Origin: Arthrobacter hankyongi
GTDB lineage: Bacteria; Actinomycetota; Actinomycetes; Actinomycetales; Micrococcaceae
Length of the DNA stretch: 64,000 nucleotides
Direction: 5' to 3'
Assembly (NCBI RefSeq): GCF_022012395.1
Contig: NZ_JAKLTQ010000011.1
Span: 1 to 64,000, forward strand
The number at the start of each line of letters is the position of its first letter. Within the stretch, counting starts at the first letter, position 1. Shown here piece by piece: positions 36,881 to 45,676 of this stretch. Both the position numbers and the translations under genes were made by a program. Below the pieces are notes generated by a model that was given only the letters and a program-made list of their open reading frames with translations, was not told where the DNA came from and did not search any database.

Positions 36881-38110
36881 ATGGATTTCTCAACAGACGA
36901 GCGGACGGAATTCCTGAAGAAGGAACTTGTCGACTTCATGTACGGGCACGTCTACCCGAACGAAGAGGCGTACAAGGATGAGCTGGGAAAACTAGAGAAC
37001 CCGTACGCATGGTCGGAATCCCCGATACTGCAGAAGCTGCGCGCCGAGGCACGTAGCCGCGGGCTATGGAACCTTTTCCTGCCCGGGGAGGAGGGCGCCG
37101 GGCTGACCAACGTGCAATACGCACCGCTGGCCGAGATCACCGGCCGCAGCCGGATGCTTGCTCCGGCGGCCCTGAACTGCTCGGCACCTGACACCGGCAA
37201 CATGGAATTGCTGGCACAGTTCGGTACCGAAGAGCAGAAGGAGCAGTGGCTCAAGCCGCTGCTCGAGGGTGAGATCCGTTCTGCCTTCGCCATGACGGAG
37301 CCGGCCGTGGCTTCTTCCGATGCGACGAACATCGAGACAAGCATCGTGCGTGACGGCGACGAGTACGTGATCAACGGCCGCAAGTGGTTCATTACCGGCG
37401 CGATGAATCCCAACGCCAAGATCTTCATCGTGATGGGCAAGACCAACCCCACTGCCGAACGGCACCGTCAGCAGAGCCAGATCCTGGTGCCGCGGGACAC
37501 TTCCGGTGTCACCATCAAGCGTGCCATGACGATCTTCGGCTACGAGGACCACTACAACGGCGGCCACGCCGAGATCGTGTTCACCGATGTCAGGGTCCCG
37601 GTCGGTAACCTCATCGGCGGCGAAGGTGAAGGTTTCGCCATTGCCCAGGCGCGTCTGGGCCCGGGCCGCATCCATCACTGCATGCGTGCGATCGGCATGG
37701 CCGAGCGGGCCATCAAGATGATGTGCGAACGGGCCGACGAGCGTGTCGCTTTCGGTAAACCGCTCAGCGAACAGGGCGTGATCCGTGATTGGATCGCCGA
37801 GTCCCGGGTCCGGGTCGAACAGTTGCGCCTGATGGTGCTCAAGACCGCCTGGCTCATGGACACCGTGGGGAACAAGGGCGCCCACACCGAGATCCAGGCT
37901 ATCAAGATCGCCACGCCGTCGACCGTGGAATGGATCCTCGACAAGGCCATTCAGGTCCACGGTGCCGCTGGGCTGTCGCAGGACTTCTTCCTGGCGTCGG
38001 CATACGCCTATGCGCGCACCATCCGGTTCGCCGACGGTCCCGACGAGGTGCATAAAAACGCCCTGGCCCGCAATGAGCTGAAGCGCCAGCGCGCGCGACG
38101 CAGCTCCTAG
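36881..38110 (+). CDS. Acyl-CoA dehydrogenase, ACAD10/11 C-half-like
   Basis: A 409-aa flavoprotein. FAD stretch AFAMTEPAVASSDATN and the ending ADGPDEVHKNALAR carry the Asp found in ACAD10/11 enzymes instead of the usual Glu base. In these systems the dehydrogenase turns the 4-phospho-acyl-CoA made by the partner kinase into a species that enters beta-oxidation. It starts on the base after the kinase stop, so the two are tightly coupled. A strong terminator follows, closing the operon. Confidence 0.88.
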   Translation: MDFSTDERTEFLKKELVDFMYGHVYPNEEAYKDELGKLENPYAWSESPILQKLRAEARSRGLWNLFLPGEEGAGLTNVQYAPLAEITGRSRMLAPAALNCSAPDTGNMELLAQFGTEEQKEQWLKPLLEGEIRSAFAMTEPAVASSDATNIETSIVRDGDEYVINGRKWFITGAMNPNAKIFIVMGKTNPTAERHRQQSQILVPRDTSGVTIKRAMTIFGYEDHYNGGHAEIVFTDVRVPVGNLIGGEGEGFAIAQARLGPGRIHHCMRAIGMAERAIKMMCERADERVAFGKPLSEQGVIRDWIAESRVRVEQLRLMVLKTAWLMDTVGNKGAHTEIQAIKIATPSTVEWILDKAIQVHGAAGLSQDFFLASAYAYARTIRFADGPDEVHKNALARNELKRQRARRSS

Positions 38111-38118
38111 GTTGATCC

Positions 38119-38157
38119 AACGTCCCCCTCACCACGAATCGCGGTGAGGGGGACGTT
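38119..38157 (+). terminator. Terminator closing the CoA-ligase/carboxylase operon
   Basis: A perfect 15-bp stem (AACGTCCCCCTCACC at 38119-38133, complement at 38143-38157) with a nine-base loop begins nine bases after the dehydrogenase stop. Confidence 0.8.
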
Positions 38158-38276
38158 GTCATGTCCGGAGAATTCATGGGCAACTGTTGTCAAGTGTCAG
38201 CCATCACTACGCGGCTATCGCCTTGATAAGCCATGTGAGATTGCTTACGTCGGCGCCCGTTGCGCATGATCGTGGT

Positions 38277-39293
38277 ATGCCTACTAACGCCGCTTCGCTC
38301 ACCCTCGACGCTTCGCCGGCTTCCAGGCCCGCTGCCGGTCACCCGGGAATCCAATCCCTCCGGGTCGCGCAGAAGGAAGTCATCGCCGACGGCGTCGTGC
38401 GGTTGCGACTCGAGGAACCGCACAACGCCCGCGTCCCGGACTGGACCCCCGGTGCACACATTGAACTGGTGCTCCCGACCACGGACGCCGGATCCCTCTC
38501 CCGGCACTACTCCCTGTGTGGCGACCGCTGGGACCCGCACGCGTACGAGGTCGCCGTACTGCGCGAACCGAACTCCAAGGGCGGTTCGTGCTTCATCCAC
38601 GACGAGCTCGCGGTCGGCGACATGCTTACCGTGGGAACCCCGCGGAACAACTTTCTCCTGTCCCAGGCGACCCGCTATGAATTCATTGCCGGCGGCATCG
38701 GGATCACCCCGATCATGACCATGATTGTCGCCGCGGAGCAGCTCGGCATCGACTGGCACCTGCACTACGGCGGCCGCACACGCGCCTCGATGGCCTTCCT
38801 GGACGAGCTCGCGCAGTACGGCGACCGCGTCACCATCTGGCCGCAGGACGAAAAGGGCCATCTGAACCTGTCCTTCCTGAGCGAACCCGTTGACGGGGGG
38901 CGTGTCTACTGCTGCGGACCGGAGCCACTGCTAAACGCGGTGGCCGGGGCGGCATCCGCCTGGCCGTCCTGGGCGGTGCGCTTCGAGCGGTTCGTTCCCG
39001 CAACCCTGCCGGAGCCGGTGCGGACCGAGCCGTTCGAACTCGAACTGGCGCTCTCCAAGAAGTGCATCACCGTCGGCACCGACCAGACGGTTCTTTCGGC
39101 CTTGAGCGATGCCGGCGTCCCGGTGCTCTCCTCGTGCAACGAGGGGGTCTGCGGCACCTGTGAGGTCAGCGTCCTGAGGGGCACGCCGGAGCACCGTGAC
39201 TCGCTGCTGAACGACGCAGAACGTGCCAAGAACGACCGAATGTTTGTATGTGTCTCACGCGCGGTCTCCGATCGCCTCGTGCTGGATCTTTAG
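38277..39293 (+). CDS. Phthalate-dioxygenase-reductase-type electron-transfer protein
   Basis: A 338-aa three-domain reductase: flavin domain with RHYSLCG, NAD(P)H domain (IAGGIGITPIMTM) and a C-terminal plant-type [2Fe-2S] ferredoxin with CNEGVCGTC plus a fourth Cys in FVCVSRA. It passes electrons from NAD(P)H to a partner oxygenase, here surely the P450 whose gene starts 12 bp downstream, without a separate ferredoxin. I use the ATG at 38277; no strong ribosome site is seen and the frame is open upstream, so the N-terminus is somewhat uncertain. Confidence 0.88.
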   Translation: MPTNAASLTLDASPASRPAAGHPGIQSLRVAQKEVIADGVVRLRLEEPHNARVPDWTPGAHIELVLPTTDAGSLSRHYSLCGDRWDPHAYEVAVLREPNSKGGSCFIHDELAVGDMLTVGTPRNNFLLSQATRYEFIAGGIGITPIMTMIVAAEQLGIDWHLHYGGRTRASMAFLDELAQYGDRVTIWPQDEKGHLNLSFLSEPVDGGRVYCCGPEPLLNAVAGAASAWPSWAVRFERFVPATLPEPVRTEPFELELALSKKCITVGTDQTVLSALSDAGVPVLSSCNEGVCGTCEVSVLRGTPEHRDSLLNDAERAKNDRMFVCVSRAVSDRLVLDL

Positions 39294-39305
39294 GAGATAC
39301 CCACC

Positions 39306-40523
39306 ATGTCGACAGCGACGAAATGCCCCGTCAACCACGGAACCGTCCCGGTCCTCGACGACGACCCGTTCTCGCCGGAAACCCTTGAAAACCCCCTGCC
39401 GTTCCAGGAACGATTGCGCGAGGCGGGCCCCGTGGTGTTCCTGGCGAAGTACAACGCGTATGCGATCGGTCGCTACGAGGACCTTTCGGCCGCCGTCGCG
39501 AACTGGCAGGACCTCTCCTCCGGTTCCGGCGTGGGCCTCAACGAGCCCTGGCGCGCCCGCGGCCTGCTGCAGATGGATCCGCCCGAGCACGACGCACCGC
39601 GCGAGGTGCTGCAGTCGATCCTGTCCTCACGGGTGCTGCGTTCGATGAAGGACACCTGCATGGAGACGGCCGGCGGCCTGATCAAGGCCCTGCTGGCGGG
39701 CACCGCCCCCGGCGGGCAGGTGGAGATCGACGGGCACACCGGAATCGGTTCGAAGCTGCCGGTGAATTTCTTCCCCGAGGCCTCCGGCATCGACGAGGAG
39801 GGCCGCGAAAACCTGGTGCCCTACGCCGACCACATCTTCAACGCACTGGGCCCCGACAACGGGTTGGTGGAACAGGGCAAGTGCAAGGCTGCCGAATACA
39901 CCGAGTGGGCTACCGCCAAGTGCCAACGCGACGCACTGAAGCCAGAAGGTTTCGGGGCGGACATCTGGGCTGCCGCCGACCGCGGCGACATCCTGCACGA
40001 GCAGGCCCCGCTGCTGACCCGCTCACTGCTCTCGGCCGGCGTCGACACCACCGTCTACGGCATCTCGGGCATGCTTTACGCCTTCGCCTCCAACCCGGAG
40101 CAATGGGAGGCGCTGCGCAAGAACCCGAACCTGGCGCGCGTGGCCTTCGATGAGTCGCTGCGCTGGGAATCCCCGGTCCAGCAGATTTTCCGCAAGACCA
40201 CCACCGACGTCACGATCGGCGGGTCCGTCATCCCGGCCGGCAGCCGCGTCATGCTGTGCTTCGCCGCCGCGAACCGCGACCCGCGCCGCTGGGAGAACCC
40301 GGACAAGTTCGACCTGTCGCGCGATCCCTCCGGGCATCTGTCCTTCGGCATGGGCATTCACCAGTGCGTGGGCCAGCACGCCGCCCGTCTCCAAGCCGCG
40401 TCGTTGCTGGAGCAACTGGTGCCCCGGATCAAGAGCATCGAACTTGCCGCGCCGATCGAACGGCACCACAACAACACGCTGCGCGGCTGGGAATCGGTTC
40501 CGCTGCGCCTGACGCTCGCCTAA
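39306..40523 (+). CDS. Cytochrome P450
   Basis: A 405-aa soluble bacterial P450. The I-helix oxygen-activation site is SAGVDTTVYG, the K-helix ExxR is ESLRWE, and the heme-ligand loop is FGMGIHQCVGQHAARL (Cys about 354). The start follows AGGAG. The LSSGSGVGLNEPW region and general layout resemble P450s acting on small aromatic or alicyclic acids (CYP199-like); that likeness is from memory of the family, not a search. With the adjacent reductase it forms a two-component hydroxylase or demethylase, possibly the entry step of the pathway. Confidence 0.9.
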   Translation: MSTATKCPVNHGTVPVLDDDPFSPETLENPLPFQERLREAGPVVFLAKYNAYAIGRYEDLSAAVANWQDLSSGSGVGLNEPWRARGLLQMDPPEHDAPREVLQSILSSRVLRSMKDTCMETAGGLIKALLAGTAPGGQVEIDGHTGIGSKLPVNFFPEASGIDEEGRENLVPYADHIFNALGPDNGLVEQGKCKAAEYTEWATAKCQRDALKPEGFGADIWAAADRGDILHEQAPLLTRSLLSAGVDTTVYGISGMLYAFASNPEQWEALRKNPNLARVAFDESLRWESPVQQIFRKTTTDVTIGGSVIPAGSRVMLCFAAANRDPRRWENPDKFDLSRDPSGHLSFGMGIHQCVGQHAARLQAASLLEQLVPRIKSIELAAPIERHHNNTLRGWESVPLRLTLA

Positions 40524-40545
40524 ATCGACCCCGGGCGTGTGAGTG

Positions 40546-40577
40546 CCGGCATCGGGGGAGGGGCCCCTCGATGCCGG
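40546..40577 (+). terminator. Hairpin between the P450 and amidase genes
   Basis: CCGGCATCG (40546-40554) pairs with CGATGCCGG (40569-40577), and a smaller AGGGGCCCCT palindrome sits in the loop. It may end or attenuate the P450 transcript before the amidase. Confidence 0.5.
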
Positions 40578-40622
40578 TCGGTGTGCCCTGTGCTTGATTC
40601 CCAATACCGAGGAGTTGCTCGA

Positions 40623-42284
40623 ATGAACGATGCCGTTGAAACCGCCGGGCTTCATCAGCTGACCCTGGCCCAAACGGCGGAGCTCATCGGCTCACGCAGG
40701 CTCTCTCCGCTTGAATATGTCCAGGCGCTCATCGCGCGCGCCGAGGCCGTCGATTCCCAGGTGCAGGCGTACATCACCCGGACCTTCGAGCTGGCGCTTG
40801 ACGGGGCGCGCGAGGCGACCGCCGAGATCGCAGCAGGCCGCTACCGCGGTGCGCTGCACGGGATTCCCTTCGCCCTCAAGGATTGCTTCAATACCGCCGG
40901 CATCACGACCACAGGACATTCAAGGGTGCTGGAGGACAACGTGCCGACCCGGGACGCCGCCGTGGCTGCGAGGCTCCAGCAAGCCGGCGCACTGCTGATG
41001 GGCAAGCTGGCGCTTCACGAGTTCGCCCATGGCGGGCCGTCGTTTGACGTACCTTGGCCGCCGGCACGAAATCCCTGGAACCTGACCCGCGTCACGGGTG
41101 GCTCCTCCAGCGGTTCGGCGGCAGCGATCGCCGCGGGGCTGGTGCCGGCCAGCATCGGCACCGACACCGGCGGTTCGATTCGGGTGCCAGCTTCCCGCTG
41201 TGGCATTACCGGCCTGATGCCCACCCCCGGGCTGGTTGGCCGTTCGGGGGTGATCCCGCACTCGTTCACGTTCGACCGCAGCGGTCCCATGGCGCGGACC
41301 GCCGAGGACTGCGCGATCCTGCTCGAGGGCATCGCGGGCCACGACCCGGCCGACCCCGTCAGCGTGGCCCGTGAGGTTCCCGACTACCGAGGTGCCCTGA
41401 CCGGGGACCTGCGGGGCTTGCGGATCGGTGTGCTGAGGCACAACTGGGAGGACGAGACCGTGGCGTCCGCGGACGAGCGCCGGTCCATGGAGGACGCCCT
41501 GGGCGTCTTGGAGGACTTGGGGGCCACGCTGGAGGACTGCCGGATCAGGCCAATGCAGAGTTACTGCGACATCAAGACGATTATTGCTGAAACCGAAGTG
41601 TTCAATGTGCACCAGCCTGACCTGATCGCCCGCCCCGGTGATTTCGGCGCCGACATCCTGAGCCGCATGCTGCCGGCGCTGATGTTCTCTGCCAACGACT
41701 TTATCCGGGCCGGCAGGGAACAGCAGCGGGCCATCGCCGAGATGCAACCCCTGTACCGGCGCTTCGACGCCTTCATCACGATCTGCTCGGGCGAAGCGCC
41801 GGGATTCGGCTCGCACGACCCGCTGGGATTCTGGAAGAAGGCCAACCACTTTACCGCTGCCAACGTCACCGGCCAGCCGGTGCTCGCGCTGCCGAACGGT
41901 TTCGGTTCCGCGGGGCTGCCGCTGGGCATGCAGATCCTCGGCCGTCCATTCGACGAAGCGACGATTCTGCGGATCGGCCATGCGTATCAGTCGGCGACCG
42001 ACTGGCACCGGCGTCATCCCGAATTGATCGCGCATGCTGTTGCGCCGGCGGTGGACGAACCTCCGTTGCTGGCCGGTACGTCCGGGGACGCCGATCCGAT
42101 GCTCCGCGATGCATGCCTGGCGGCAGCCGCCAGGGCAGGCCTCGTGCTCGATGAGCGGATGTTCGCGCAGTTGTTGGAAGGTGCGCCGTACGCCCTTGAG
42201 ATGGCCGCCCGGATGCCGCGTGACCATGTGTATGCCGAGGCAGCGGCCAATGTGTTCGTTCATCGAACAGTGAGCGATCAATAG
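40623..42284 (+). CDS. Amidase signature family hydrolase
   Basis: A 553-aa amidase with the Ser-cisSer-Lys triad: Lys in IPFALKDCF, the glycine/serine-rich GGSSSGSAAAIAAGL, and the nucleophile in GTDTGGSIR. The family splits carbon-nitrogen bonds in amides, ureas and carbamates. The ATG at 40623 follows GAGGAG; upstream codons in frame are not used. It is longer than a typical 470-aa amidase, with an extra C-terminal domain of about 80 residues, as in AtzF/allophanate-hydrolase-like or aryl-amidase variants. Its substrate is unknown; an amide growth substrate or side chain is possible. Confidence 0.87.
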   Translation: MNDAVETAGLHQLTLAQTAELIGSRRLSPLEYVQALIARAEAVDSQVQAYITRTFELALDGAREATAEIAAGRYRGALHGIPFALKDCFNTAGITTTGHSRVLEDNVPTRDAAVAARLQQAGALLMGKLALHEFAHGGPSFDVPWPPARNPWNLTRVTGGSSSGSAAAIAAGLVPASIGTDTGGSIRVPASRCGITGLMPTPGLVGRSGVIPHSFTFDRSGPMARTAEDCAILLEGIAGHDPADPVSVAREVPDYRGALTGDLRGLRIGVLRHNWEDETVASADERRSMEDALGVLEDLGATLEDCRIRPMQSYCDIKTIIAETEVFNVHQPDLIARPGDFGADILSRMLPALMFSANDFIRAGREQQRAIAEMQPLYRRFDAFITICSGEAPGFGSHDPLGFWKKANHFTAANVTGQPVLALPNGFGSAGLPLGMQILGRPFDEATILRIGHAYQSATDWHRRHPELIAHAVAPAVDEPPLLAGTSGDADPMLRDACLAAAARAGLVLDERMFAQLLEGAPYALEMAARMPRDHVYAEAAANVFVHRTVSDQ

Positions 42285-42321
42285 TGAACGCCGCCAAGGT
42301 GGCCGTCGAAAGGTAGGGACC

Positions 42322-42639
42322 GTGAAGGAAAATACCGAGTACCTGTGGCTCGTCCAGCTTGATATCCCCGACGAATTCGAGGACGAGTTCAACCGCATCT
42401 ACGATACCGAGCACGTGCCATTCATCGCCAAGGTGCCAGGTGTCCTGGGCGTCCAGCGTTACGTCCTGGATCGGCCCAACGCGGGCGTACAGAGGTACGC
42501 AACGCTCTACCGCGTGAACTCTCCGGACCTGCCGCAAACCCCGGAGTGGAAAGCCGCGTCCGCACAAGGCGACTGGGCGTCGAAGATCAGGCCGCATACG
42601 ACCAACGCCTCACTGTCCATGTTTCGGGCAATTCCTTAG
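42322..42639 (+). CDS. Small EthD/DUF4286-like ferredoxin-fold protein
   Basis: A 105-aa protein starting at a GTG after AAGGTAGGG. The core EFEDEFNRIYDTEHVPFIA and VPGVLGVQRYVLD is the dimeric alpha-beta barrel pattern of EthD-like or related proteins, often found next to oxygenases in degradation clusters. No catalytic role can be assigned. Confidence 0.65.
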   Translation: MKENTEYLWLVQLDIPDEFEDEFNRIYDTEHVPFIAKVPGVLGVQRYVLDRPNAGVQRYATLYRVNSPDLPQTPEWKAASAQGDWASKIRPHTTNASLSMFRAIP

Positions 42640-42690
42640 TCGCTACGGCGATTCCAAATCCCTTTTCCGGAGCCTCTCGAAAGGTTGACC

Positions 42691-43110
42691 ATGACACTGA
42701 CCCTCACCCAGGCAAACCTCATCATCGACAGCGCCATCAGCAAAGCCAAAGAACTGGACATTCGGATCAGCGTCTCGGTCTGTGACGCCGGAGGCCGGCT
42801 TCTCGCCTTCGGGCGGATGGACGGCGGGCACTGGGGCGCCGGCTACGGCTCCCAGGGCAAGGCCGTTGCCGCCGCCGGGTTCGCAAAGCCCAGCGGCCTG
42901 CTCGCCGAGCGTGCCGCCTCACCGATCATGATCGGCATCGCCCAGGCCGAAGGGGGACACATCTTTTACGCCAAGGGTGCCGTCCCGATCTTTGCCGACG
43001 GCGTCCTGGTCGGTGCGTGCGGTGTAGGCGGCGGCACCGGGGAGCAGGACGAGGAATGCGCCGGCGCGGGCGTCGCGGCGCTCCAAGCCATCTCTGTCCT
43101 CCAGGGCTGA
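42691..43110 (+). CDS. GlcG/HbpS-family protein
   Basis: A 139-aa protein of the GlcG/HbpS fold (SVSVCDAGGRLLAFGRMDG, GACGVGGGTGEQDEECA). Members bind heme or cobalamin, or sit in catabolic operons with unknown roles; the streptomycete HbpS is secreted and heme-binding, but no signal peptide is seen here. The start is the ATG at 42691 after AAAGG; a TTG two codons upstream is possible. It is in one operon with its two small neighbours. Confidence 0.8.
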   Translation: MTLTLTQANLIIDSAISKAKELDIRISVSVCDAGGRLLAFGRMDGGHWGAGYGSQGKAVAAAGFAKPSGLLAERAASPIMIGIAQAEGGHIFYAKGAVPIFADGVLVGACGVGGGTGEQDEECAGAGVAALQAISVLQG

Positions 43111-43176
43111 GGCTCCGGGGCCTGGGTGCCCTGACGTTGAGAACCCCCCATCACCCCTGATGACAAGGAAGTGCAC

Positions 43177-43782
43177 ATGATTTACGAAATTCGTTCATAT
43201 CAGGTGGCTCCGGAGAATGTGCCAGAGTTCGAGCGTCGATTCGGTGCCGGCTATGTTGACCGTGCGGCATTCTCGCCGCTGACAGCCTTCTGGCGTACCA
43301 ACGATCAGGCGCTGAGCGAAGTCATCCACGTATGGCCCTACCAGGACCAGGCCGAACGCACCATTCAGCGGGCTCGCGCCGCCGAGCACCCGAACTGGCC
43401 CCCGGCAACGGGCGGATTCGTCAACCGGATGATGGTAGAGCTGGTCCTGCCGTTCGACTTCGTCGAGGACCGGCGGCCCGGTACCGTCGGACCGGTCTTC
43501 GAGATCCAATACGACTATTTCCAGGTGTCCGACCTTCGTGCCGCCGGCGAGGCATGGTCGAACGCGATTGAGGATCGCAGCCAGCACGATTCGCTCGTGC
43601 TGGCTGGGCGCCTGGAGTTCGGCCAGACCAACGGCATCGTCCAGATCTGGGCCTTCCCCAACGAGGAACGCCGTGGGCAGGGTACATCTGGGAAGGGAGC
43701 CTGGCGGCCTGTTGACGGCCCGGTGCCGACGTCCTCAGTGGTGAAGCAGCTGAGCCCATCGACGTTCTCGCCGTTGCAATAG
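43177..43782 (+). CDS. NIPSNAP-family protein
   Basis: A 201-aa protein with two tandem ferredoxin-like units, the first starting MIYEIRSYQVAPENVPEFER. NIPSNAP proteins often occur in degradation operons and may bind small hydrophobic molecules. The ATG at 43177 is eight bases from AAGGA and is preferred over a GTG two codons earlier. Last gene before a bidirectional terminator. Confidence 0.8.
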   Translation: MIYEIRSYQVAPENVPEFERRFGAGYVDRAAFSPLTAFWRTNDQALSEVIHVWPYQDQAERTIQRARAAEHPNWPPATGGFVNRMMVELVLPFDFVEDRRPGTVGPVFEIQYDYFQVSDLRAAGEAWSNAIEDRSQHDSLVLAGRLEFGQTNGIVQIWAFPNEERRGQGTSGKGAWRPVDGPVPTSSVVKQLSPSTFSPLQ

Positions 43783-43826
43783 CGGTACGGAGCACCCGGC
43801 GGTTCCTACCGTCGTCGGCCAATGAC

Positions 43827-43855
43827 AGACCCCCGGCACCCAGTGCCGGGGGTCT
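43827..43855. terminator. Bidirectional terminator between convergent operons
   Basis: A perfect 13-bp stem (AGACCCCCGGCAC with GTGCCGGGGGTCT) around a three-base loop, placed between the NIPSNAP gene and the convergent thiolase gene. A short T-run follows on the plus side. Confidence 0.8.
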
Positions 43856-43928
43856 GCTTTCCCGTTAAGTCCGAGGGGACTTGCCTAACTGGAATCAGTT
43901 GGCCAAGTACGGCATCGGCCTGTTCCGT

Positions 43929-45131
43929 TCAGCGTGCGACTTCGAAGAGGCCTGCGGCCCCCATGCCGCCGCCCACGCACATCGACACCACGGCGAATTG
44001 CTGGTCACGGCGCCGCGCCTCGAGCAGGGCACTGCCCACGGCCCGTGAGCCCGTCAACCCGTAGGGGTGGCCCAAGGCGATTGCGCCACCGTTGACGTTC
44101 ATCTTCTCGGGGTCGATCCCGAGGTGGTCCCGACAGTAGACGGCCTGCGAAGCGAAGGCCTCGTTGAGTTCCCACACCCCGATGTCCTCAACGTTCAGCC
44201 CGTGATTCCGCAGGAGCCTCGGGATGGCGGTGACCGGTCCGATACCCATCTCATCGGGCTCGCATCCGGTGACCGCCATGCCGCAGTAGTAGCCCAGCGG
44301 CTCCAGGCCCAGCGACGCCGCATAGTCGCTGTTCATCAACACGTTGGCCGACGCACCGTCGCTGAGCTGTGAGGCATTGCCCGCCGTCACCGTCGGATGT
44401 GCCGTGAACTCCCCGGGCCTGAGCACCGTACGAAGCCCTGCCAGGGTTTCAGCGGTGGTGCCGGCACGCACACCCTCGTCGTTCGAGACGAGCTGCTCGA
44501 ATTCCGTGACCTCGCCGGTCTCCTTGTCGGTCTTCAACGTGACGACGCGAATCGGCGCGATCTCGTCGTCGAATGCACCGTTCGCCTGGGCGCGCGCAGA
44601 CCGCTGCTGGGACAGTGCGCCCATCTCGTCCTGCCGTGCGCGGCTGATGCCGTAGCGTTCGGCCACGAGTTCGGCGGTGCGCAGCATCGGCATGTAGGTG
44701 CCAGGGTGATTGGCCTCAAGCCACTGGTCCCGGCCGCGGTACTTGTTGATGTGTTCGTTTTGCACCAGCGAGATGGACTCGACTCCGCCTCCCACCGTCA
44801 CTGTCATGGAATCGACGAGAATTTGTGTGGCAGCTGTCGCGACCGCCATCAGTCCCGAGGAACATTGCCTGTCGATGCTCTGTCCGGGAACCGTTACCGG
44901 CAACCCTGCGCGCAGGGCACCCTGGCGGCCGACGTTGGAACCGGTCGTCCCTTGTTGCACCGCACATCCGAGGATGACGTCCTCGACCAGCGACGGTTCG
45001 ATGCCGACCTTCTCCAAGGCCGCGGCAATCGCGTGCCCGGCCAACTCGGGGGCGGACGTGTTGTTGAAGGCCCCGCGGTGAGCCTTGCCAATGGGGGTGC
45101 GGGCTGTTGCAACTATGGCTGCTCTGGGCAT
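43929..45131 (-). CDS. Acetyl-CoA acetyltransferase / 3-oxoacyl-CoA thiolase
   Basis: A 400-aa thiolase with nucleophilic Cys in DRQCSSGLMAV (about 90), NEAFASQAVYC, ALGHPYGLTGSR and the second active Cys in SMCVGGGMGAAG. It differs clearly from the thiolase at 15.6 kb, so the region holds two chain-cleaving enzymes for different substrates. First or last step of the small minus-strand operon with MaoC- and FabG-like genes, which together can perform a second hydration-oxidation-thiolysis round. Confidence 0.88.
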   Translation of the reverse strand: MPRAAIVATARTPIGKAHRGAFNNTSAPELAGHAIAAALEKVGIEPSLVEDVILGCAVQQGTTGSNVGRQGALRAGLPVTVPGQSIDRQCSSGLMAVATAATQILVDSMTVTVGGGVESISLVQNEHINKYRGRDQWLEANHPGTYMPMLRTAELVAERYGISRARQDEMGALSQQRSARAQANGAFDDEIAPIRVVTLKTDKETGEVTEFEQLVSNDEGVRAGTTAETLAGLRTVLRPGEFTAHPTVTAGNASQLSDGASANVLMNSDYAASLGLEPLGYYCGMAVTGCEPDEMGIGPVTAIPRLLRNHGLNVEDIGVWELNEAFASQAVYCRDHLGIDPEKMNVNGGAIALGHPYGLTGSRAVGSALLEARRRDQQFAVVSMCVGGGMGAAGLFEVAR

Positions 45132-45202
45132 GGTGGTGCTCCTTCAGGAAGGGGGTCTTCGGCATATGCGGGGCAGCGCAGGACGAGCGATCTTGCCTCG
45201 GT

Positions 45203-45676
45203 TTAGGCGGCAGGTGCCTTGTAGAGCCGGGAGACGACCTCGGCGACACAGCCTGGCTTCTTCGCCTCCCCGTTGAGCTCCTGTTCGACGGTGACCTGGA
45301 CCGTTGACTGTGCCCACTTGTCCTCGCGGTCAACGGACACCAGCCTGATCCGGCCACGCACGCTCGAGCCGACCAGGACCGGGGCAGGGTAACGGACCTT
45401 GTTCGATCCGTAGTTCACGCCCATGGACAGCCCGTCGATGCGGTACGTGTCGAAAAGGAACCCGGAGACCAGCGCGAGTGTCATGTAACCGTGTACCAGC
45501 GTGGTACCAAACGGGCCCGAGGCCGCACGCTCGGTGTCGACGTGGATCCACTGGTGGTCGTTGGTCACCTTGGCGAACGCATCGATGTCGTCCTGGGTGA
45601 TGGTGCGCCATTCGGTGACGCCGATTTCCTCACCCACACACTGTGCGAAGTCGTCGATGCCGTTGAAGATCCTCAT
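45203..45676 (-). CDS. MaoC-like (R)-specific enoyl-CoA hydratase
   Basis: A 157-aa hotdog-fold protein with the hydratase motif FAKVTNDHQWIHVD followed by GTTLVHGYMTLAL, containing the catalytic Asp and His. It hydrates enoyl-CoA to (R)-3-hydroxyacyl-CoA, the stereochemistry that the FabG-like gene next to it can oxidise. Its start overlaps the SDR stop by four bases. Confidence 0.87.
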   Translation of the reverse strand: MRIFNGIDDFAQCVGEEIGVTEWRTITQDDIDAFAKVTNDHQWIHVDTERAASGPFGTTLVHGYMTLALVSGFLFDTYRIDGLSMGVNYGSNKVRYPAPVLVGSSVRGRIRLVSVDREDKWAQSTVQVTVEQELNGEAKKPGCVAEVVSRLYKAPAA

